Shown here: positions 45,997 through 54,960 of the stretch, in pieces
Layout of the letters: each line of letters begins with the position of its first letter
How positions within the stretch are numbered: position 1 is the stretch's first letter
Source: Bacteroidota bacterium
GTDB taxonomy: Bacteria > Bacteroidota > Bacteroidia > Chitinophagales > Chitinophagaceae
DNA: 64,000 nt
Direction: 5' to 3'
Assembly: GCA_016711825.1 (NCBI GenBank)
Contig: JADJSG010000007.1
Span: 434,001-498,000, forward strand
Translations under genes and position numbers: made by a program
The notes under the pieces: generated by a model
Databases searched by the model: none
What the model was told of the DNA's origin: nothing
What the model saw: the letters and a program-made list of their open reading frames with translations, nothing else

Positions 45997-48753
45997 ATGG
46001 CTAATCAAAATCTCGATATCAAAATAAAAGGTGCTCGTGTACACAATCTTAAAAATATTTATGTCAATATTCCATATAATAAACTCACAGTAGTCACAGG
46101 TGTCAGCGGTTCTGGCAAGTCGTCATTAACGATGGACACCTTGTTTGCAGAAGGACAAAGACGTTATGTTGAAAGTCTCAGTTCCTATGCCAGGCAATTT
46201 ATGAAAAGTATGCAAAAACCAGATGTCGATATGATAGAAGGCTTATGCCCGGCTATTGCCATAGATCAAAAGGTGAGTGCCCGTACGCCAAGGTCTACAG
46301 TAGGTTCCATGACAGAAATCAACGATTATTTAAGATTATTGTTTGCAAAGGTAGGACGTACTTTTTCACCCATTAGTGGTCGGGAAGTGAAGAAAGATGA
46401 AGTGAAAGATGTGATTCACTACATTAAAAATATCAAACTTGATACAAAAGTGTTGATTGTGATACCCTTACCTAAAGAAACTGCCAAAAATCTTACTTAT
46501 TATTTAGATGATTTAATGCATAAGGGATTTTCTCGATTGTACCAGAGTAAAACTAAAGAGTATATTTCTATAGAAACATTGCTTGAAGAGGCTAACCCGG
46601 TGGTTGATATGGAACATACCTATATACTCATTGATCGATTAGTAGCCAAAAACTTTGATGATGACGAACTGCATCGAGTAGCAGACAGTGTGCAAACGGC
46701 GTTTGACGAAACCAATGGCGATGTTTTTCTCGATATTGAAAAGAAGACCTTGGTTCATTTTTGTAATCGTTTTGAAGTAGATGGTATTCGTTTTGAAGAG
46801 CCTAGCCCTAACTTTTTTTCCTATAATAATCCCTATGGTGCTTGTCCTGAATGTGAAGGTTTTGGTACAGTGATTGGTTTAGATGAAAACTTAGTAATTC
46901 CAAACAAACATCTTTCAGTACATGAAGGTGCAGTGGCATGTTGGAATGGAGATAAAATGAGTGAATGGAAACGCGATTTTTTGCTTACCCATGCTGGTCA
47001 TTTTTCGGTACATAAACCCATTAAAAATCTAAGCAAAACAGAGTACGATTTATTATGGCATGGACGTTATGGTATCGACGAATTTTTTAAGATGGTACAG
47101 GAAAACATTTATAAAATTCAATATCGTGTATTACAATCTCGTTACAGAGGTAAAGCTGTTTGTCCTTCCTGTAAAGGTACACGTCTTCGAAAAGATGCAT
47201 TGTATGTAAAAGTGCAGGATACCGATATTGCAACCCTTTTCAATAGCCCTATCGAGCATTTATATACCTGGGTAACTGCACTCAAACTCAATGAGCATGA
47301 TAAAGCCATTGCAAAAAGAATCGTCACAGAATTAGAAATACGATTGCAAACGTTGTTGGATGTGGGGCTGAATTACCTTACCTTAAACAGAACAGCCAAT
47401 ACTCTCAGTGGTGGCGAAAGCCAGCGAATACAATTAACACGTGTTATAGGTAGTAATTTGAGCGATAGTTTATATATTTTAGACGAACCCAGTATTGGCT
47501 TGCATGCACGTGATACCCATCGATTGATAAAGGTTTTGCAACAGTTGAGAGACCTTGGCAATACCGTGGTGGTAGTTGAGCATGACGAGCATATCATGCG
47601 TGCATGTGATCATATTATAGATATGGGGCCTCTGGCATCTCATTTAGGGGGTGAGGTAATCGCTGAAGGCAATTATAAAGCGATTTTGAAAAATAAAAAA
47701 AGCTTGACTGCCCAATATTTATTAGGTGATAAAGTGGTGGGTAATAAAAAAAACACCCGAAAAGTCATTAACAAAATCACACTGACGGATTGCGATGTAC
47801 ACAATCTTAAAAACATCACTGTTAGTTTTCCCTTGAATATGTTGACGGTACTGACAGGGGTAAGCGGTTCGGGCAAAACCAGTTTGGTAAAGCATATTTT
47901 GTACCCTGCTTTGAAAAATGCGAAGGGTGATTATACTGTTAAACCTGGAAGTTTTGGTAGCCTTGAAGGCGATCTTTCTGCTATTGAAATGATTGAAATG
48001 GTAGACCAAAATCCAATCGGTAAATCATCGCGGTCTAATCCCATCAGTTATATCAAGGCATATGATGATATTCGTGCCTTGTATAGTGCGCAACATTTAT
48101 CAAAGGTGAGGGGATATGCGCCTGGATTTTTCTCTTTTAATGTAGATGGAGGTCGATGTGATCATTGCAAAGGAGAAGGGGAGACTACCATTGAAATGCA
48201 ATTTTTAGCGGATGTGCATTTACCTTGTGAAGTGTGTAAGGGGAAGCGTTTTAAACAGGAAATATTGGAAGTGAAATACAAGGACAAGCATATCGCCGAT
48301 CTATTAGATATGAGTGTTGATGAGGCTTTGGTGTTGTTTGCTGAGAATAAAAAAATTGCAGACAAAATCAAATGTTTACAAGATGTTGGATTGGGGTATA
48401 TTAAATTAGGTCAATCGTCTGATACCCTCAGTGGTGGGGAAGCACAAAGGGTAAAGCTGGCTTCGTTTTTAGATAAAAGTTATGCTGGGAAAAAGATATT
48501 ATTCATTTTTGATGAACCAACGACGGGTTTACATTTTCACGATATTCATAAATTATTAGGTTCATTTGAAGCGTTGATTGAGAACGGGCATTCCATTATT
48601 GTGATAGAGCATAATGCAGATGTCATTCGCAATGCCGATTGGATTATAGACCTTGGTCCCGAAGGTGGTGAAGGCGGTGGTGCTATCATGTATGAAGGTA
48701 ACTATGAAGGTTTACTGAAATGTAAAAAAGGATATACTGCACAGTATTTGTAA
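45997..48753 (+). CDS. uvrA: Excinuclease ABC subunit A
   Basis: The damage-recognition ATPase of nucleotide excision repair, acting with UvrB (54961-56979 here) and UvrC. It has two ABC modules: Walker A 'TGVSGSGKSSLTMDTLF' (about residue 34) and 'TGVSGSGKTSLVKHIL'. The signatures are 'NTLSGGESQRIQLTRV' and 'DTLSGGEAQRVKLASF', with 'YILDEPSIGLH' and 'FIFDEPTTGLH'. Zinc ligands occur in 'CPECEGFG'/'CPSCKGTR' and 'CDHCKGEG'/'CEVCKGKR'. At 918 residues it is a canonical UvrA1. The start is ATG 45997 (MANQNLDIK), after a -7 box. Confidence 0.96.
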   Translation: MANQNLDIKIKGARVHNLKNIYVNIPYNKLTVVTGVSGSGKSSLTMDTLFAEGQRRYVESLSSYARQFMKSMQKPDVDMIEGLCPAIAIDQKVSARTPRSTVGSMTEINDYLRLLFAKVGRTFSPISGREVKKDEVKDVIHYIKNIKLDTKVLIVIPLPKETAKNLTYYLDDLMHKGFSRLYQSKTKEYISIETLLEEANPVVDMEHTYILIDRLVAKNFDDDELHRVADSVQTAFDETNGDVFLDIEKKTLVHFCNRFEVDGIRFEEPSPNFFSYNNPYGACPECEGFGTVIGLDENLVIPNKHLSVHEGAVACWNGDKMSEWKRDFLLTHAGHFSVHKPIKNLSKTEYDLLWHGRYGIDEFFKMVQENIYKIQYRVLQSRYRGKAVCPSCKGTRLRKDALYVKVQDTDIATLFNSPIEHLYTWVTALKLNEHDKAIAKRIVTELEIRLQTLLDVGLNYLTLNRTANTLSGGESQRIQLTRVIGSNLSDSLYILDEPSIGLHARDTHRLIKVLQQLRDLGNTVVVVEHDEHIMRACDHIIDMGPLASHLGGEVIAEGNYKAILKNKKSLTAQYLLGDKVVGNKKNTRKVINKITLTDCDVHNLKNITVSFPLNMLTVLTGVSGSGKTSLVKHILYPALKNAKGDYTVKPGSFGSLEGDLSAIEMIEMVDQNPIGKSSRSNPISYIKAYDDIRALYSAQHLSKVRGYAPGFFSFNVDGGRCDHCKGEGETTIEMQFLADVHLPCEVCKGKRFKQEILEVKYKDKHIADLLDMSVDEALVLFAENKKIADKIKCLQDVGLGYIKLGQSSDTLSGGEAQRVKLASFLDKSYAGKKILFIFDEPTTGLHFHDIHKLLGSFEALIENGHSIIVIEHNADVIRNADWIIDLGPEGGEGGGAIMYEGNYEGLLKCKKGYTAQYL

Positions 48754-48777
48754 ATGAATGTTTAAACCATTCATTTA
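48751..48777 (+). terminator. Hairpin at the uvrA stop codon
   Basis: A perfect 10-bp stem TAAATGAATG/CATTCATTTA with a TTTAAAC loop begins in the stop codon itself. There is no T run, so it may stabilise the mRNA end rather than terminate. Confidence 0.35.
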
Positions 48778-48878
48778 AAGAAAGAAACATTCTTTTACGT
48801 AAGTATTATGCAAACAGATATTCAATGCTTTTGGTATTAAAGCTAATTTTTAAAAGCATTGTTTGATTTGTGCTGGTT

Positions 48879-49925
48879 TTAAGGTTTATACTTAGAGGTT
48901 TGCAAAAAAGTTTGGGCGTCTATCTTCTTTTTTACCAATTCATGCCATTTTATATCTGGATTTTCCTTCAAATATTTTTTTACAATTTGCCAGCCAATCC
49001 ATGTGCCTATATTGCCGGGTGCTTCAGGGGGCATGCCTGTTGAAGAAGGGCCTTCGAGGGTATAACGCATAACCTGTTGTAACTGGGTTGAGAAAAGTAA
49101 GTTTTGCTTTTTGAAATAGCTCCATATCATTCGTTCATTGTCCAGGCACCACTGTAATTGTGCGGGGGTGTAACCCATTAATAAATCGTCGGGTGTGTCG
49201 GGCAATGTATATGCTGCAAAGGTCATTTCCATTCCTTTGTTAATCATCATTTCCAATAAGGTTTTGCCTTCAATCTCAAAAGGAAATTTATCTCTAAAAA
49301 TGGTTTTACTGGCGTTGATGACAATGTATTTAGGTTCACAATTTTCTGTTTCATACAATGCCAAACCCACAGAAGGGTAGTAGGGGTAATCGCGTCCTAA
49401 ATGCATATCTAATCCAATACCGAGTATGGTATCTATAGTCACCGCACTCCATTTATTCAGTCCTGAAATGAAATAATAGACGGTACCCCATTTTTCTTCA
49501 GGGTAATAGTATTTGATATGTTTAAAAAGCGTTTCAAGTTCTTGGTCTAATTGTTTGGTGTCTGGATACTTCATGCATACCGTGTCGTATAGATTTCGAT
49601 AATCTTTGTATGTGAGAAAATGTTTGACCGATTTTAAAAATGTATCTCTGTTATTGACTGCACTATAGCCAGTGAGTCGATCAAAGAAAATGGTCGTAAA
49701 GTCAGGGTACTTGCTGCCTAAGGCATTCAGCCCATTTTCAATATCATTGGTGTCTATAGCGTATAATTCTTTATAGTAATTTACGGTTGTAAAATTTACT
49801 TTTATTTTACTAATATCTACTGATTTTTCTTGGCTTTGATTACATCCAATCAAGTTACTTATTATCACAAAATAACAAACGTTTAATACCATTCGCATAT
49901 TAAGGGAGTACTTTTGCATTATCAT
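48879..49925 (-). CDS. gldB: GldB-like gliding motility lipoprotein
   Basis: 348 residues. A lipoprotein signal with lipobox 'ISNLIGC' precedes a domain resembling GldB of Flavobacterium. 'TLFKHIKYYYPEEKWGTVYY', 'GIGLDMHLGRDYPYYPSVG' and 'GNIGTWIGWQIVKKYLKENP' are the conserved blocks. GldB is needed for gliding and is linked to the T9SS machinery, consistent with the SprB-type adhesins in this window. The true start may be one of three in-frame ATGs (49925, 49919 or 49898); the last gives the most normal signal peptide. No other gld gene is present. Confidence 0.7.
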   Translation of the reverse strand: MIMQKYSLNMRMVLNVCYFVIISNLIGCNQSQEKSVDISKIKVNFTTVNYYKELYAIDTNDIENGLNALGSKYPDFTTIFFDRLTGYSAVNNRDTFLKSVKHFLTYKDYRNLYDTVCMKYPDTKQLDQELETLFKHIKYYYPEEKWGTVYYFISGLNKWSAVTIDTILGIGLDMHLGRDYPYYPSVGLALYETENCEPKYIVINASKTIFRDKFPFEIEGKTLLEMMINKGMEMTFAAYTLPDTPDDLLMGYTPAQLQWCLDNERMIWSYFKKQNLLFSTQLQQVMRYTLEGPSSTGMPPEAPGNIGTWIGWQIVKKYLKENPDIKWHELVKKKIDAQTFLQTSKYKP

Positions 49926-49998
49926 TTTTGGAAAGGTTTATATTTGTACAAAGGTGAGAAAATAATTGTTAACACATATAAAAAATAACTTAAACAAC

Positions 49999-50742
49999 AT
50001 GACTAAAAAAATTATACTAGGTCTTTTAATCGGACTAACATCGGCAAACGCACTGAATGCACAATCGAATGCTGATAGGGTTTTCAAAACATTTAGATTT
50101 GGATTGTATACTGGTCCTACTTTTAATTCATTGCGTCCTGTAGCTACTGAAGCTGAAGGGTATGTTGTCAGTAAAGTAAAAGGGAATGTAGGTTTTTCAT
50201 TGGGATTATGTGCAGATTACAATATCAATGACAGATATACTGTATTTTCAGGATTAAGTCTTGACTGGCGTGGAGGTACTGTTGCTGTAATGGATAAAGA
50301 TTCTAATTTGCAGTCAGGTTACATTTACAAAAATGAAGTAAAATACAATTTACAATATTTAACCATTCCTATTGGTTTGAAAATGAAAGCTGCTCAATTT
50401 GATAAAGTGAAAATATTTGCTCAGACAGGAATTGATGTAGCCTTTTTATTAAGTCAAAAAGGAGATATTAGTACGACCTTGTTGCCAGGAACTACAGCAA
50501 TTACCGCTGAAAAAGTAAAGCTAGGTGGTATGGCAAAATCAACCCCAGTAAATGCAGGTTGGATGCTAGGTGTGGGTGCTGAGTATGAAATAACTGATAA
50601 AAATTCAGTTTATGTAACTTTGTTATACCGCAATGGTTTTACCGATGTTACAACCCCTAAATTAAATACTTCAACCGTTAAATTTAGTGATGGTAATATT
50701 CGATTCAATACCATCGCTTTACGTCTTGGGTATTACTTTTAA
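49999..50742 (+). CDS. Outer-membrane beta-barrel protein
   Basis: 247 residues from ATG 49999. A signal peptide ('MTKKIILGLLIGLTSANALNAQ') is followed by alternating strands typical of an eight-stranded barrel: 'FRFGLYTGPTFNSLRP', 'VGFSLGLCADYNINDRYTVF', 'LQYLTIPIGLKMKA' and the closing 'IRFNTIALRLGYYF' with C-terminal aromatic Phe. This is the PorT/outer-membrane beta-barrel family of Bacteroidota, role unknown. A -7 box (TATATTTG, 49939-49946) lies upstream and a strong terminator follows. Confidence 0.85.
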   Translation: MTKKIILGLLIGLTSANALNAQSNADRVFKTFRFGLYTGPTFNSLRPVATEAEGYVVSKVKGNVGFSLGLCADYNINDRYTVFSGLSLDWRGGTVAVMDKDSNLQSGYIYKNEVKYNLQYLTIPIGLKMKAAQFDKVKIFAQTGIDVAFLLSQKGDISTTLLPGTTAITAEKVKLGGMAKSTPVNAGWMLGVGAEYEITDKNSVYVTLLYRNGFTDVTTPKLNTSTVKFSDGNIRFNTIALRLGYYF

Positions 50743-50776
50743 ACATAAAACAATCTTTCATTGTTAAGCAAAAAGG

Positions 50777-50804
50777 CTGTGGTAGAAATACCGCAGTTTT
50801 TTTT
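50777..50804 (+). terminator. Rho-independent terminator
   Basis: CTGTGGTA-GAAA-TACCGCAG (8-bp stem with one G-U pair) followed by T8, 34 nt after the beta-barrel gene stop. Confidence 0.88.
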
Positions 50805-50850
50805 GTATTGACTAGGTCATACAAGTATTTTTTATATTTTTGATTATAAA

Positions 50851-51258
50851 ATGTCTATGATGGCTTCTGAAAAACTAGAGAACGAAACCGATAAGGTGCA
50901 AGCACATATCGAAAAATTGGATATGGACATACGCGAGACAGTGCAAACGATTAGGCAATTGATATTGTCAATAAGTCCACAAATAGGTGAACGTATAAAG
51001 TGGAACAACCCTAGTTTTTTTTACAATGGACCTATGAAACCTTTTGCCCCAAAAGAGTATAAACGAGAGATCGCAGTTTTTAACTTGTTTAAAAACAACA
51101 TCATGCTTGTGTTTGCGCAGCGTGGAAGTGGTTTTTTGGAAGGTAAATATCAAGATGGTCGTCGATTGTTGGTATTTAAAGATTTGCAAGATGTAAAAAG
51201 TAAAGAAGTGGCTTTGAAAAATATTATTCAACAATGGCTTCAAATGATAGAACTCTAA
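50851..51258 (+). CDS. DUF1801 domain protein
   Basis: 135 residues with the DUF1801 core 'QTIRQLILSISPQIGERIKW' and 'NPSFFYNGPMKPF', and 'EIAVFNLFKNNIMLVFAQRG'. Members are small cytosolic proteins, some called iron-chaperone-like (YdhG), with no firm function. A -7 box TATTTTTG (50835-50842) ends 8 nt before the ATG. A second, divergent DUF1801 gene follows 12 nt later, so the pair is probably co-transcribed. Confidence 0.8.
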   Translation: MSMMASEKLENETDKVQAHIEKLDMDIRETVQTIRQLILSISPQIGERIKWNNPSFFYNGPMKPFAPKEYKREIAVFNLFKNNIMLVFAQRGSGFLEGKYQDGRRLLVFKDLQDVKSKEVALKNIIQQWLQMIEL

Positions 51259-51270
51259 ACTAATATATTC

Positions 51271-51669
51271 ATGTTAAAATCTAATCCTAAACTGTTGTAT
51301 AAGAACATTGATGCCTATTTGGAAGCTCAACCTGCCTGGATGCAAGAAGCATTGCAACGCCTCCGTAAGGTGATCATAGAAACGGCCCCCAAAGCAGAGG
51401 AACACATAAGTTATAACATGCCTACTTTTAAATATTATGGCGCTTTGGTATATTTTGCGGCCTTTAAAAATCATTGTAGTTTTTTCCCGGGTGGGGGCAA
51501 TATCATGGAAATTTTTAAAGAGGAACTTAAAGATTTTATAACCTCCAAAGGAACAATTCAGTTTACCCAAGAAAAGCAAATTCCCAAGAAACTCATCCAG
51601 CGTATTGTGAAGGAACGAATAAAGCAAAACGAAGAGAGACAGGCTTTGAAAAATAAAAAAACGAAGTAA
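51271..51669 (+). CDS. DUF1801/YdhG-like protein
   Basis: 132 residues: 'IDAYLEAQPAWMQEALQRLR', 'APKAEEHISYNMPTFKYYG', 'VYFAAFKNHCSFFPGG' and the basic tail are the hallmarks of the DUF1801 (YdhG) group. It is only distantly similar to the DUF1801 protein just upstream, so the pair is an old duplication or a two-family set. Function unknown. Confidence 0.82.
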   Translation: MLKSNPKLLYKNIDAYLEAQPAWMQEALQRLRKVIIETAPKAEEHISYNMPTFKYYGALVYFAAFKNHCSFFPGGGNIMEIFKEELKDFITSKGTIQFTQEKQIPKKLIQRIVKERIKQNEERQALKNKKTK

Positions 51670-51809
51670 GTGTTAAGTAAATTTTTTACATCATAACAAT
51701 TGGGTTTGTTTTAATTTGTGTTTAGGCATAATAGACCAACTTAACAATTTCATAATGCCACAATGCCTACAATCGTTGATGAGCGTATTACCTTTGTAAA
51801 AATTCCAGT

Positions 51810-52487
51810 ATGGAAAAGAAATTAGGAAAGGTTTTGGTGGTAGATGATGAAAAAGATATCTTACAAATCGTTAAGTATAATCTTGAGTTGCATGGTTATG
51901 AAGTAGACACTGCAGAAAATGGGGTTGATGCCATTGCAAAAATCAAGACATACAAACCTGATTTGGTACTCCTCGATATCATGATGCCACACAAAGATGG
52001 TATTCAAACTTGTATAGAAATACGTGCTAATCCTGAGTATGATGATACCTTGATTATATTTTTGACAGCACTTTCAGATGAAAAATCAGAAATAAGGGGG
52101 CTTGAGTTAGGTGCAGATGATTATATTGCCAAACCTATCAAACCGAAATTGTTGGTTTCACGTGTTCATTCAGCCTTCCGTAGAATTGTAAAAGACGATA
52201 GTAAAGTCATTTTATTTCCTGACTTAGAAATCAACAGAGAGAAGTTTAACGTCATACATAAAGGAGTTGAAGTACAATTGCCAAGGAAAGAATTTGAATT
52301 ATTTTCATTGCTTGCTTCAAAACCAGGACGTGTGTTTTTACGTAACGAAATTCTTGATAAAGTATGGGGCAATGAGGTGATCGTAGGTGATAGAACAATA
52401 GATGTACATATCAGAAAAATTCGTCAAAAACTAAATGCAGATTTTATCACCACAGTAAAAGGGGTGGGGTATAAATTTGAAGTATAA
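51810..52487 (+). CDS. OmpR/PhoB-type response regulator
   Basis: 225 residues: an N-terminal receiver with 'VLVVDDEKDILQIVKYNLEL', the phospho-acceptor Asp near residue 55 in 'LVLLDIMMPHKDG' and the conserved Lys in 'DDYIAKPIKP'. A winged-helix DNA-binding domain follows with 'LPRKEFELFSLLASKPGRVF' and 'VIVGDRTIDVHIRKIRQKL'. The kinase gene follows after 77 nt, the pair forming a PhoB/PhoR-like system. A TACCTTTG -7 box lies at 51789-51796. Confidence 0.93.
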   Translation: MEKKLGKVLVVDDEKDILQIVKYNLELHGYEVDTAENGVDAIAKIKTYKPDLVLLDIMMPHKDGIQTCIEIRANPEYDDTLIIFLTALSDEKSEIRGLELGADDYIAKPIKPKLLVSRVHSAFRRIVKDDSKVILFPDLEINREKFNVIHKGVEVQLPRKEFELFSLLASKPGRVFLRNEILDKVWGNEVIVGDRTIDVHIRKIRQKLNADFITTVKGVGYKFEV

Positions 52488-52564
52488 TAAAGGGCATTCT
52501 AACCTTTATTGATTGACCATAAATTAATTGCGGTTTATATTCTTTTCCTTTTTATTTTTACTGT

Positions 52565-53614
52565 GTGTTTAAAAGAAAAAATGTTTCACCTGCTCGCTTA
52601 GCATTCATCGTTTCATTATTGGTAGCGACAATGTCGGCAAGTATGATATTGATATTTACTTCCAAAGTGAGGGATGTTTCCATTACTTTTATCAGTGTCG
52701 TTATTTTTAGTTATATCCTTATTCATTATGTATTGCAGGAGTTTATCTATCGAAAAGTGAAATTGATTTACAAGTTTATCAGCAATACCCGAGCTACCCA
52801 AAGGGAGGAGTTTTACAACCAGGAAATATTGCCGCAAAAATCACTCGACGAAGTGAAAGAAGATGTACAACAATGGGCGGAAGCGCGAAAAGTAGAAATA
52901 GAAAGACTTGAATGCAACGAGCAATTCAGAAAAGAATTTTTGATGAATTTAGCCCATGAATTGAAAACCCCCATTTTTACCACCCAAGGGTATATCGATA
53001 CACTACTAGATGGTGCTATGTATGATGAAAAGGTGAATCAACAATTTCTGCAAAATGCTTCTAAAAGTATTGACCGGCTTGCTGAGTTAGTGAGTGATTT
53101 AGACGAAATTTCAAAACTCGAATCGAATCGAATACCTATACTCAAGCAAGAGTTTGTGATACAAGATTTAATCAAAGATGTATACCAGGAATTATCGCAA
53201 AAAGCATCATTAAAAGGCATTAAGCTTACTTTAAAAAAAGGTTGTGAATCACCCATAGAAGTGTTTGCTGACAAACAAAAAATCAAACAGGTATTGGTCA
53301 ACTTGATTGAAAATTCTATTAAGTATGGTAAACAAAATGGGGAAACTTCAGCTGGCATTTATGAAGTAGATAATAAAACCATTTTTACCGAAATTACAGA
53401 CAATGGAACAGGTATTTCGGAGGAGCATGTATTGAGGGTGTTTGAACGTTTTTACAGAACAGATACTGCTAGAAGTCGAAGTGAAGGGGGTACAGGATTA
53501 GGTCTGGCTATTGTCAAACATATTATAGAAGCACATGGACATTCTGTGAACTGTAGAAGTAAGCTGGATGTGGGGTCTAGTTTCGGTTTTACGCTTGATA
53601 AGGCGGTGCGTTAA
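52565..53614 (+). CDS. PhoR-like sensor histidine kinase
   Basis: 349 residues from a GTG start. Two N-terminal membrane helices ('LAFIVSLLVATMSASMILIF', 'ITFISVVIFSYILIHYVL') have only a minimal loop between them, so sensing is likely in or near the membrane. The HisKA domain has the phospho-His near residue 130 in 'LMNLAHELKTPIFTTQGYID'. The ATPase domain has the N box 'QVLVNLIENSIKYGK', G1 'EITDNGTGIS', and G2 'GGTGLGLAIVKHI'. It is the partner of the upstream response regulator. Confidence 0.92.
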   Translation: MFKRKNVSPARLAFIVSLLVATMSASMILIFTSKVRDVSITFISVVIFSYILIHYVLQEFIYRKVKLIYKFISNTRATQREEFYNQEILPQKSLDEVKEDVQQWAEARKVEIERLECNEQFRKEFLMNLAHELKTPIFTTQGYIDTLLDGAMYDEKVNQQFLQNASKSIDRLAELVSDLDEISKLESNRIPILKQEFVIQDLIKDVYQELSQKASLKGIKLTLKKGCESPIEVFADKQKIKQVLVNLIENSIKYGKQNGETSAGIYEVDNKTIFTEITDNGTGISEEHVLRVFERFYRTDTARSRSEGGTGLGLAIVKHIIEAHGHSVNCRSKLDVGSSFGFTLDKAVR

Positions 53615-53722
53615 ACATTTACGAATTCATTAAGGGTATCTTTTTTCGTATACATTTATGATACGATTGTTTCATCATATCGACAAACTTTCAAATCTGG
53701 GTATAATTTGGATTGAAATCTG

Positions 53723-54742
53723 CTATAAATTTGATTTCGTATAACGTAAACTTTTCAAAGAAGGGTCGATGTTAAATGCCTGGTTAAAAAAAGTTTCTGC
53801 TTTTGAGGTATTTCCTGCTTTGTAATAGGTCATTCCTTTAGTATATATCACTTCTGCATCATTTGGGTTAAGTTGAAGCATGTCATCTAAAACCTCTCGA
53901 CATTTATTAAAATCGCCTTTTTTCATGTATGTTTCTGCAATTGAAAGATTGATATCTTTGTCATAAGGAGAAAATTCTTTGGCTTGTGTGTAATAAAACA
54001 AAGCTTTATCATAATCTTTCAATTCGATACAAGTCAAAGCCCAATTGTCATAAAACCCTTTTGATTTGTAATGACCTTTGTCTTCTGCACGTTGATAAAG
54101 TTCTAAGGCTAATTTGTAATTGTTTGCATCATAACAGCTATTAGCCGCTTCATATGCTTTGCTTCCATTGCTGGGGTCTAAATCCATTGCTCGTAAAAAA
54201 CTACGCATAGCCTCCCCATAATTATTGATTTTACGATAGCAAAAACCTAATTTGAAGGGTAAATCTAAGTCTTTAGGGAGGGCTTTTTCTGCAATTTTAT
54301 ATTGTTCAATAGCTTTAGGGTAATGTTTTACTTCATAAAATGTACGTGCTAACATTTTGTTGATTATACCATCTGTGGGTTTCATTTTAAGGGCCAATTC
54401 AGCATATTCTACAGCTTTCATCTTTTTAGGGCTCATGCTATACATTTCAGATAAACGTGCAAGGATAATGATATTGTTTGCATCTGTTTTTAAGATCTCT
54501 TCATAAAGGGGAATAGATTCGAAAAATGCTTTGCGTAGATACTGCACATCGGCCATTTCCAGTTTAAAGGATTTATTTTGTGGGTCTAATGCCAGTGCTT
54601 TACCGAGCAGTTTTGCTGTTTCAGTAAAGTTTTCTTTTTGCTTAAATTGCATGGCTTGTTGAAAAAAATCTTCAGCGGTTTGCGCATACGTAGTACTTAA
54701 TGTAATCATTAACATGACGAGTAGCAGTATCCCTTTTTTCAT
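53723..54742 (-). CDS. Secreted TPR-repeat protein
   Basis: 339 residues. A signal peptide ('MKKGILLLVMLMITLSTTYAQ') is followed by about eight tetratricopeptide repeats. Examples are 'AKLLGKALALDPQNKSFKLE', 'AIEQYKIAEKALPKDLDLPF', 'AMRSFLRAMDLDPSNGSKAY' and 'AETFFNQAFNIDPSLKSLRY'. It should be a periplasmic scaffold for protein-protein contacts. No partner is suggested by its neighbours (histidine kinase and uvrB). Confidence 0.85.
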   Translation of the reverse strand: MKKGILLLVMLMITLSTTYAQTAEDFFQQAMQFKQKENFTETAKLLGKALALDPQNKSFKLEMADVQYLRKAFFESIPLYEEILKTDANNIIILARLSEMYSMSPKKMKAVEYAELALKMKPTDGIINKMLARTFYEVKHYPKAIEQYKIAEKALPKDLDLPFKLGFCYRKINNYGEAMRSFLRAMDLDPSNGSKAYEAANSCYDANNYKLALELYQRAEDKGHYKSKGFYDNWALTCIELKDYDKALFYYTQAKEFSPYDKDINLSIAETYMKKGDFNKCREVLDDMLQLNPNDAEVIYTKGMTYYKAGNTSKAETFFNQAFNIDPSLKSLRYTKSNL

Positions 54743-54960
54743 AATATCCCATTTTGAATGAGTAAAATATAAAACAATTATTATGCCAATAGATTTTAGT
54801 AAAAAATATAACTATATAAGGACCTGAATATCAATAGGTTGTGTAACTTGAAAAGGATGACTAATCATGATGAATACCACCTGTTTTGATTTAAAACCAA
54901 CAATACAGGCTAATTTGGGCTTCCGTACACTAAAGAATTGACCATTTGATAAGTATATTT

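Noticed and set aside
52486..52509. Hairpin AATAAAGG/CCTTTATT between response regulator and kinase
   Set aside because: Short AT-rich stem without T run; unlikely to terminate inside a two-gene unit.
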